Shown: in pieces, positions 50,478-55,538 of the stretch
Numbering within the stretch: the stretch's first letter is position 1
Layout: each line of letters starts with the position of its first letter
Made by a program: the position numbers and the translations under genes
Source: an uncultured Collinsella sp.
GTDB taxonomy: Bacteria; Actinomycetota; Coriobacteriia; Coriobacteriales; Coriobacteriaceae
Length of the DNA stretch: 55,538 nucleotides
Assembly: GCA_934654515.1 (NCBI GenBank)
Contig: CAKUGA010000004.1
Location: 1-55,538 of the forward strand
Direction of reading: 5' to 3'
The notes under the pieces: model-generated
Databases searched by the model: none
Seen by the model: only the letters and a program-made list of their open reading frames with translations
Told to the model about the DNA's origin: nothing

Positions 50478-51641
50478 ATGCAGGCATCGCAGCGTCTCGA
50501 CCGCTTTGGCGCGGAGGTTTTCGCCTCGCTCAACAACAAGCTTCTTGCGCTTAAGGCCCAGGGCAAGACCATTTACAACATGAGCGTGGGCACGCCCGAC
50601 TTTAAGCCGTACGACCACGTGGTCGAGGCGCTGACCCAGGCCGCCCAGGACCCCGAGATGTGGAAGTACGCCCTGCGCGACCTGCCCGAGCTCAAGCAGG
50701 CCGTGTGCGATTACTACGAGCGCCGCTTTGGCGTTTCGGGCATTACGCCGTCCATGGTGCAGTCGTGCAACGGCACGCAGGAGGGCGTGGGCCACTTGGG
50801 TCTGGCGCTGCTCGACCCGGGTGATACGATTCTGGTGCCCGATCCGTGCTACCCGGTCTTTGAGGCGGGTGCCAAGATTGCCGATGCCAAGCTCGAGTAC
50901 TACCCGCTGGTCGCCGAGCACAACTACCTGCCCTACGTGGCGGGCATCGATCCTGAGGTCGCCGACCGCGCCAAGTACATGATCGTGTCGCTGCCCGCCA
51001 ACCCGGTTGGCTCGGTGGGCACGCCCGAGGTTTACGAGGAGATCATCGCCTTCGCCCGCGAGCACGACCTGTTGATCGTCCACGACAACGCCTACTCGGA
51101 CATCGTGTTCGACGGCGAGCCGGGCGGCAGTTTCTTGCAGTATCCTGGAGCGCTCGAGGTGGGCGTGGAGTTCTTCTCGCTCTCCAAGTCGTTTAACGTT
51201 ACCGGCGCCCGCATCGGCTTCTTGGTCGGTCGCGAGGATGTGGTCTCGGCCTTTGCCAAGCTGCGCAGCCAGATCGACTTTGGCATGTTCTTCCCGATTC
51301 AGAAGGCGGCTATTGCCTGCCTGAACGGTCCGCGCGATGAGGTCGAGGCGCAGCGCCTGAAGTATCAGGAGCGCCGCGATGCCCTGTGCGACGGTCTTGA
51401 GGGCTTGGGCTGGGAGCGCCCCAACGCGCATGGCTCCATGTTCGTGTGGGCCAAGCTTCCCGGTGGCCGCACTGACTCGATGGCGTTTTGCGAGGAGCTC
51501 ATGGAGAAGGCCGGCGTTGTCGTGACACCGGGCGCGAGCTTTGGCCCTTCGGGCGAGGGGCACGTGCGCATGGCGCTGGTGTTGCCGCCCGATCAGATCG
51601 CGCTGGCAGTCGAGGCTATTCGTGAAGCGGGCCTGTATTAG
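50478..51641 (+). CDS. PLP-dependent class I/II aminotransferase
   Basis: The 387-residue fold-type I aminotransferase has the PLP Lys in SLSKSFNVTGARIGFLVG near residue 235, the YNMSVGTPDFKP start, and PDPCYPVFEAGA and LPANPVGSVGT substrate-loop segments. It resembles LL-diaminopimelate aminotransferases and related aspartate/alanine-type enzymes. A dapH fragment lies at the right edge; DapH belongs to the acetylated lysine pathway, which needs a different aminotransferase (PatA), so this gene could fill that role. That is inference only. AAAGGTGG precedes ATG 50478. Confidence 0.9.
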   Translation: MQASQRLDRFGAEVFASLNNKLLALKAQGKTIYNMSVGTPDFKPYDHVVEALTQAAQDPEMWKYALRDLPELKQAVCDYYERRFGVSGITPSMVQSCNGTQEGVGHLGLALLDPGDTILVPDPCYPVFEAGAKIADAKLEYYPLVAEHNYLPYVAGIDPEVADRAKYMIVSLPANPVGSVGTPEVYEEIIAFAREHDLLIVHDNAYSDIVFDGEPGGSFLQYPGALEVGVEFFSLSKSFNVTGARIGFLVGREDVVSAFAKLRSQIDFGMFFPIQKAAIACLNGPRDEVEAQRLKYQERRDALCDGLEGLGWERPNAHGSMFVWAKLPGGRTDSMAFCEELMEKAGVVVTPGASFGPSGEGHVRMALVLPPDQIALAVEAIREAGLY

Positions 51642-51841
51642 AAGGCTGTTTCGACTCGTCAATAGCTCGAAACCGATTTCGTGCAGTTATTTTACGAATT
51701 CTGCAAACAATTTCGGTAAACGGTCGATTTTTGGCTGCGAATAGGAGCATAATCAAAGTCCCGATTGGATGTATTGGGATTACGGCAAGCCGCTCGGGTC
51801 GCCCTGGGCGGTTTGTTTGTGGAGAGAGATGGGAGTTTGTA

Positions 51842-52792
51842 ATGGTTAACGAGAAGAAGGTCGCTATTGTCGGCTGCGGTTTCGTCGGTTCGTCCTCGGC
51901 GTTCGCACTGATGCAGAGCGGTCTGTTCTCCGAGATGGTCCTCATCGACGTGGACAAGAACCGCGCCGAGGGCGAGGCCCTGGATATTGCGCACGGCATG
52001 ACGTTTGCCGAGCCGATGAAGATCTATGCCGGCGATTATTCCGATGTCGCCGATGCCGCGATGATCGTCGTCACCGCTGGCGCTGCCCAGAAGCCCGGTG
52101 AGACCCGCCTGGACCTGGTCAACAAGAACGTCAACATCTTTAAGTCCATCATCCCCGAGATTAAGAAGTCCGGCTTTGACGGCATTCTGCTGATCGTCTC
52201 CAACCCGGTCGACGTTCTGACCTATGCCGCCATCAAGATGTCCGGCCTGCCCGAGGGCCACGTCATCGGTTCCGGCACCGTGCTCGACACCGGTCGTCTG
52301 CAGCAGATGCTCGGCGCCCACGTCGAGGTCGATCCGCGCGATGTCCAGGCCTACGTCATGGGCGAGCACGGCGACTCCGAGTTCGTCGCTTGGTCCAGCG
52401 CTCAGGTTGCCGGCGTGCCGCTGAGCACCTTCTGCGAGCTTCACGGCCATCTGGAGCACGAGGCTGCCGAGAAGCGTATCGCCGAGGACGTCAAGAACTC
52501 CGCCTACACCATCATCGAGAAGAAGCACGCCACCTACTACGGCGTTGCCATGGCCGTTAAGCGTATCTGCACCGCTGTCATGCGTGACGAGCAGACTGTT
52601 CTTCCCGTCTCCTCGCTCATGGTGGGCGAGTATGGCCTGTCCGATCTGGCCATCTCCATGCCGACCGTCGTCGGCCGCGATGGCGTTGTCTGCCGCGTCC
52701 CCGTGCCGCTGAACGAGTCCGAGCAGGGCGAGCTCACCGCTTCTGCCAAGGCTCTCAAGGACATCATCGACAGCGTCGATTTCTCCTGCTAA
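51842..52792 (+). CDS. ldh: L-lactate dehydrogenase
   Basis: The enzyme reduces pyruvate to L-lactate, regenerating NAD+ in fermentation. The 316-residue protein has KVAIVGCGFVGSSSAFALM (NAD-binding), ALDIAHGM, VSNPVDVLTYAA, SGTVLDTGRLQQML (substrate Arg), and YVMGEHGDSEFVAWS (catalytic His). These distinguish LDH from malate dehydrogenase. GGGAG precedes ATG 51842. Codon bias is strong, fitting a highly expressed fermentative enzyme. It ends at a terminator hairpin next to the repeat flanking the following gene. Confidence 0.95.
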   Translation: MVNEKKVAIVGCGFVGSSSAFALMQSGLFSEMVLIDVDKNRAEGEALDIAHGMTFAEPMKIYAGDYSDVADAAMIVVTAGAAQKPGETRLDLVNKNVNIFKSIIPEIKKSGFDGILLIVSNPVDVLTYAAIKMSGLPEGHVIGSGTVLDTGRLQQMLGAHVEVDPRDVQAYVMGEHGDSEFVAWSSAQVAGVPLSTFCELHGHLEHEAAEKRIAEDVKNSAYTIIEKKHATYYGVAMAVKRICTAVMRDEQTVLPVSSLMVGEYGLSDLAISMPTVVGRDGVVCRVPVPLNESEQGELTASAKALKDIIDSVDFSC

Positions 52793-52822
52793 ATCCAGCT
52801 CGTTTGTCAGCAAGCTACAATG

Positions 52823-52858
52823 AAGGCGTCCAGGCCCCACGGCCCGGGCGCCTTTTTT
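52823..52858 (+). terminator. Terminator of ldh
   Basis: AAGGCGTCCAGGCC (52823-52836) pairs with GGCCCGGGCGCCTT (52841-52854) with two imperfect positions, followed by TTTTTT. Its end merges with the repeat at 52857. Confidence 0.88.
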
Positions 52859-52888
52859 GGTGCATTGGGGTCAGGTTACTTTGCACCA
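52857..52888. repeat. Left repeat flanking the DUF2974-like gene
   Basis: A 32-base sequence with TTGGTGCA and TGCACCA ends and central GGGGTCAGGTTAC. It is the reverse complement, with three mismatches, of 54071-54102. It is also a weak hairpin by itself. The two copies bracket one gene. Confidence 0.85.
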
Positions 52889-52906
52889 GTGTTGATGGGG
52901 AGAGGC

Positions 52907-54067
52907 ATGTCGGATTCGCCTAACTTTTTGACGTATGCCCAGACGGCGTTTGATTCGTTTGAGGATCGGCCGTTTTGCGCGGTGGACAGCCTGGTGTTTG
53001 CGTGGCTGTCGTATTTGCATCTTCCGGACGATATGCCGGAGCTTGTCGGCTGGCAGGGGCTGGACGTGCGTGAGCTGCTACGTGCCGAGTGCTACCAGGA
53101 CATGATTGGTGACCTGTGGGACCCGGAGGAGAGTCGCGCCTTGCTGGAGGCTGTTGCGGCAAGTCCTCGCTACCGCGGCGTGCGCGTTTGCGGTTATCGT
53201 GACGTGAACGATGCGTCGATGACGGAGCAATTTACAGCCATGACGTTCCGATTTCCGGCAGGATTTAGCTACCTTTCCTTCCGCGGGACCGACAGCACGA
53301 TCGTGGGCTGGAAAGAGGACTTTAACATGGCGTTCCGGTGCCCCGTGCCCTCCCAGGAATCTGCGGCGCGCTACGTGGACGAGGCGGCGGCCGCGATTGA
53401 TGGACTGCTCTTGTGCGGAGGCCATTCCAAGGGCGGAAACTTGGCGGTGTATGGCGCTGCGATGTGTTCCGGCGCTGTTCACAACCGGATTGAGCGGGCC
53501 TTCTCGCATGATGGTCCCGGCTTTGTCGAGGAGTTCTTGAGTGGCGACGCCTTTGCGGGCCTGTCCGGTCGCATCGATAAAACCCTGCCGCAGTCGTCGA
53601 TTTTCGGCATGATGTTCGAGATGCAGGAGGACTATGCCATCGTCGAGAGCACGGAGTTCAGCCTGCTGCAACATAATCCCTTTAGCTGGGTCGTTGACGG
53701 CTGCGACTTTGTGTATTGCGAGCGCCTGTCTGCCGGCGCGCGATACGTCGATAGCTCTATTCGTGAGATGTTGCTTGCAGTGGAGCCTGCCGAGCGCGAG
53801 CGCTTCGTAGATGCGCTGTTCTCCGTGTTTGAAGCCACGGGCGCCGAACGGTTCGCGGATATCGCAGGGAATCTGCGCGAGAGCCTGCCAGTGATGCTTC
53901 AGGCTGCTCAGGGCTTCGACAAGGATACGCGCCGCTTTATCTCGCAGACCATCGCGGCGATCCTTAAATGCGCGCTGCTGCCCAAACGCCCTGAGTTCAA
54001 CGTTCCTGGCGCTGGCAAGAGCCTGGCGGAGCAGCTTGAGGCGTGGCAGTCCGAGCTCCTGCACTAG
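52907..54067 (+). CDS. DUF2974/Mbeg1-like alpha/beta-hydrolase
   Basis: The 386-residue protein has the family pattern of Mbeg1-like lipase-fold proteins: NFLTYAQTAFDSFEDRPFCAVDSLVFAWLSY start in pieces, YLSFRGTDSTIVGWKEDF, and the nucleophile elbow LLCGGHSKGGNLAVYGA with Ser in GHSKG near residue 177. FSHDGPGFVEEF follows. These proteins are thought to be hydrolases, but substrates are unknown. No signal peptide. GGGGAGAGG precedes ATG 52907. The gene is bracketed by inverted copies of a 32-base repeat, suggesting insertion as a cassette. Confidence 0.83.
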   Translation: MSDSPNFLTYAQTAFDSFEDRPFCAVDSLVFAWLSYLHLPDDMPELVGWQGLDVRELLRAECYQDMIGDLWDPEESRALLEAVAASPRYRGVRVCGYRDVNDASMTEQFTAMTFRFPAGFSYLSFRGTDSTIVGWKEDFNMAFRCPVPSQESAARYVDEAAAAIDGLLLCGGHSKGGNLAVYGAAMCSGAVHNRIERAFSHDGPGFVEEFLSGDAFAGLSGRIDKTLPQSSIFGMMFEMQEDYAIVESTEFSLLQHNPFSWVVDGCDFVYCERLSAGARYVDSSIREMLLAVEPAERERFVDALFSVFEATGAERFADIAGNLRESLPVMLQAAQGFDKDTRRFISQTIAAILKCALLPKRPEFNVPGAGKSLAEQLEAWQSELLH

Positions 54068-54070
54068 CCA

Positions 54071-54103
54071 TTGGTGCAAGGTAACCTGACCCCCTTGCAC
54101 CAA
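54071..54103. repeat. Right repeat flanking the DUF2974-like gene
   Basis: TTGGTGCAAGGTAACCTGAC continues to 54103 and is the inverted partner of 52857-52888. The ends TTGGTGCAAGG and CCTTGCACCAA are themselves complementary, so the copy also folds into a hairpin and may terminate transcription. Confidence 0.85.
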
Positions 54104-54178
54104 TCTCCGATGCGCGTGGGGCGGGCTCGACCGCTATACTGATTCGTGCTGAAATCGATCTAGAACGGAATGCCGTAT

Positions 54179-55183
54179 ATGAAAATCAATCACGCAATCC
54201 TGCATATCCTGGACTTTGACTCGGCTGTCAACGTCATGAGCCAGCGCGAGCTCGATATCGAGAGCCGTACCGTGCGCAACTTCGTGACCACGCACCTGCG
54301 CCGCGCTCGCACGTCTGCCGATAACAAGCGTGCCACGTTTGCGGAGAACTCCGCATTCGGCGGCGAGCTCAAGGGTTATTTCTTTGGCGAGCGCGAGTTC
54401 GTAGACCTGTCGCAGCAGATTGCGGAGTTCATCTCTTCGGAGCTTACCAAGGCCGAAAAGGCCGAGTCCACCGACGTGCTTGTGGCGGACTTTGACGATG
54501 ACGAGGACGCCCGCTGGTTTGCCGTGATGCTGCTTGGCTCCAAGCAGGCCTTTATGCACGAGGTGGGCCGCGAGGAGGGCGAGGTGCGCAACGATATCGC
54601 GCGTCATTACGCCATCCTGCCAAATCCCTCGCAAAAGGTGCCGAGCTACGCCATCGTGCGCGCGAGCACTATGGAGATCGGCTATGTGGACAAGAAGCGC
54701 AAGATTGCCGGCGAGGACCGCATGCTTATTCCCGACGGTCTGCTGCAGTGCGATACGGGCGTGTCGGGCAAGGAAATCATCGACACCGTGACGCGCGTGG
54801 TCGAGGAGGTCGCCGAGGAGCACGGCGCCAACACGGCTGTGGCGCTCGCCAAGGTCAAGGCCGCTGTTGCCGAGAAGGTCGAAGACGACGAGGAGCTGCC
54901 GCCTTGGGATATCGTCGACGAGGTCTTTGAGGACGAGCCGGTCATCAAAGAGAGCGTGCGTGCGGCACTGACCGAGGAGAAGGTGCCCGAGCGCGTGCCC
55001 GTGGAGCGTAAGCAGGTTGAGCGTGCGGCCGTGCGCAATCATAAGATTCGTACCGATACGGGTATCGAGATCAGCTTCCCGGCCGAGATGGGTTCGAACT
55101 CCGAGTACATCGAGTTTGTCAACGAGCCCAACGGCCTCATCTCCATCGAGCTCAAAAACATCGGGTCAATTGAGAATCGATAA
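54179..55183 (+). CDS. Nucleoid-associated protein of the NdpA/YejK family
   Basis: The 334-residue protein begins MKINHAILHILDFDS, the hallmark start of the YejK/NdpA nucleoid-associated family, and continues with a helical, strongly charged middle (VEEVAEEHGANTAVALAKVK). It ends with the family's GIEISFPAEMGSNSEYIEF and GLISIELKNI. It probably binds DNA or nucleoid; phage-exclusion or anti-mobile roles have been proposed for relatives, but nothing here tests this. ATG 54179 is favoured by the family start; an ATG three codons earlier is possible. It is flanked by the DUF2974 cassette and a structured repeat. Confidence 0.87.
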   Translation: MKINHAILHILDFDSAVNVMSQRELDIESRTVRNFVTTHLRRARTSADNKRATFAENSAFGGELKGYFFGEREFVDLSQQIAEFISSELTKAEKAESTDVLVADFDDDEDARWFAVMLLGSKQAFMHEVGREEGEVRNDIARHYAILPNPSQKVPSYAIVRASTMEIGYVDKKRKIAGEDRMLIPDGLLQCDTGVSGKEIIDTVTRVVEEVAEEHGANTAVALAKVKAAVAEKVEDDEELPPWDIVDEVFEDEPVIKESVRAALTEEKVPERVPVERKQVERAAVRNHKIRTDTGIEISFPAEMGSNSEYIEFVNEPNGLISIELKNIGSIENR

Positions 55184-55209
55184 ACTGCGCTTGTAAGCTG
55201 CAGAAAAAC

Positions 55210-55243
55210 AAAGGTCGAAACCCTTCGGGACTTCGGCCTTTTT
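55210..55243 (+). terminator. Terminator of the NdpA/YejK-family gene
   Basis: AAAGGTCGAA pairs with TTCGGCCTTT around an inner CCC-TTCG-GG loop, followed by TTTT. Placed 26 bases after the stop. Confidence 0.85.
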
Positions 55244-55286
55244 GCTTGGAGCTGAATTGAGTTGCAGACTGAGCATACGTCAGCGA

Positions 55287-55425
55287 AAACGCCCCTAGGT
55301 GAGCAAGGTGACGTGAAAGAGGAGGGAAGCGTACTTCGGTACGCGACCGACGATTGAACGTCAGATTGCCGCCTAGGGGCGTTTGCAGCGTCGGGTAGTT
55401 ACGGCGTTTGGTAAAACGCCGTAAC
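55287..55425 (+). repeat. Multi-stem structured element, copy B (candidate RNA)
   Basis: Outer stem AAACGCCCCTAGG (55287-55299) with 55372-55384, perfect 13 bp. Inner stem TGACGT (55309-55314) with ACGTCA (55358-55363). Hairpin GCGTAC-TTCG-GTACGC at 55329-55344. Linker GCAGCGTCG, then 3' hairpin GTTACGGCGTTT-GGTA-AAACGCCGTAAC (55398-55425). It repeats copy A (41213-41346, minus strand) with changed but still complementary stems. It lies between convergent genes. Confidence 0.75.
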
Positions 55426-55427
55426 TA

Positions 55428-55538
55428 TTAAAGTTGACGTAAACCTTCCTCGAGACCGGTCTTGCTGTCGGTCTGGGCGTCGCGCATCTTGATGACGCGG
55501 GCGGGAACGCCGGCCACGACGGCGCCGGCGGGGACGTC
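55428..55538 (-). CDS. dapH: Tetrahydrodipicolinate N-acetyltransferase, C-terminal fragment
   Basis: The frame runs off the right edge; 36 residues remain. [17 protein letters not shown] is the end of a left-handed beta-helix hexapeptide acyltransferase, and the tail [14 protein letters not shown] matches DapH endings as I know them. DapH acetylates tetrahydrodipicolinate in the acetylated branch of lysine and diaminopimelate synthesis. Most of the gene is outside, so the assignment relies on the tail alone and another hexapeptide acetyltransferase is possible. It converges on the NdpA-family gene, with copy B of the structured element in between. Confidence 0.72.
   Translation of the reverse strand, partial: DVPAGAVVAGVPARVIKMRDAQTDSKTGLEEGLRQL

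Overview
The window looks like a chromosomal stretch of an anaerobic, high-GC, Gram-positive gut actinobacterium of the Coriobacteriia, most like Collinsella. That placement is an inference from gene content, codon use and intergenic style; no database search was possible. Supporting content: oxygen-independent ribonucleotide reductase (nrdD/nrdG), L-lactate dehydrogenase, a trehalose PTS operon, a ferredoxin-tailed aldo/keto reductase, a fructoselysine-kinase-like gene and an acetylated-pathway dapH. Both edges cut genes: the nrdD 3' end on the left and the dapH 3' end on the right. No rRNA, tRNA or CRISPR array was seen.

Layout. 1-3 kb: nrdD end, nrdG, then folate genes (folE, an HD phosphohydrolase, folB). 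3-10.4 kb: metallopeptidase, M19 dipeptidase, a SlyD-like/UreE-like pair, HAD phosphatase, Fur regulator, acylphosphatase, Gfo/Idh/MocA oxidoreductase, RNase HI, LysR regulator. 10.5-19 kb: metY behind a long leader with a possible leader peptide, a secreted protein, panE, a cyclase, an aldo/keto reductase, a second oxidoreductase and nfo; the last two each follow a related hairpin element. 19-22 kb: polar amino-acid ABC importer. 22-26 kb: flavodoxin/DUF3793 operon, copper-type HMA protein, YolD-like protein with Y-family polymerase. 26-32 kb: a degenerate dehydrogenase fragment, pgi, and a three-gene minus-strand operon of unknown role (unknown protein, ClpP-like protease, VirD4-like ATPase). 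32-37.9 kb: two HAD phosphatases, a frlD-like kinase, a small inverted-repeat element split by an IS256-family insertion, tatD and tcdA. 38-41 kb: a tiny hydrophobic peptide gene, sdpR/sdpI-like pair, ettA. 41.4-45.7 kb: treR-treP-treC bounded by near-identical terminators. 45.7-55.5 kb: two low-complexity proteins, nadE, an aminotransferase, ldh, a DUF2974-like hydrolase between inverted repeats, a nucleoid-associated protein, and dapH.

Most genes are housekeeping or sugar/amino-acid uptake functions in short operons with clear intrinsic terminators. The unusual content is intergenic: several families of hairpin-forming repeats, some with compensatory base changes between copies. The strongest case is a roughly 135-nt multi-stem element present twice, after ettA and before dapH. 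The VirD4-like/ClpP-like operon is the least explained protein-coding locus.
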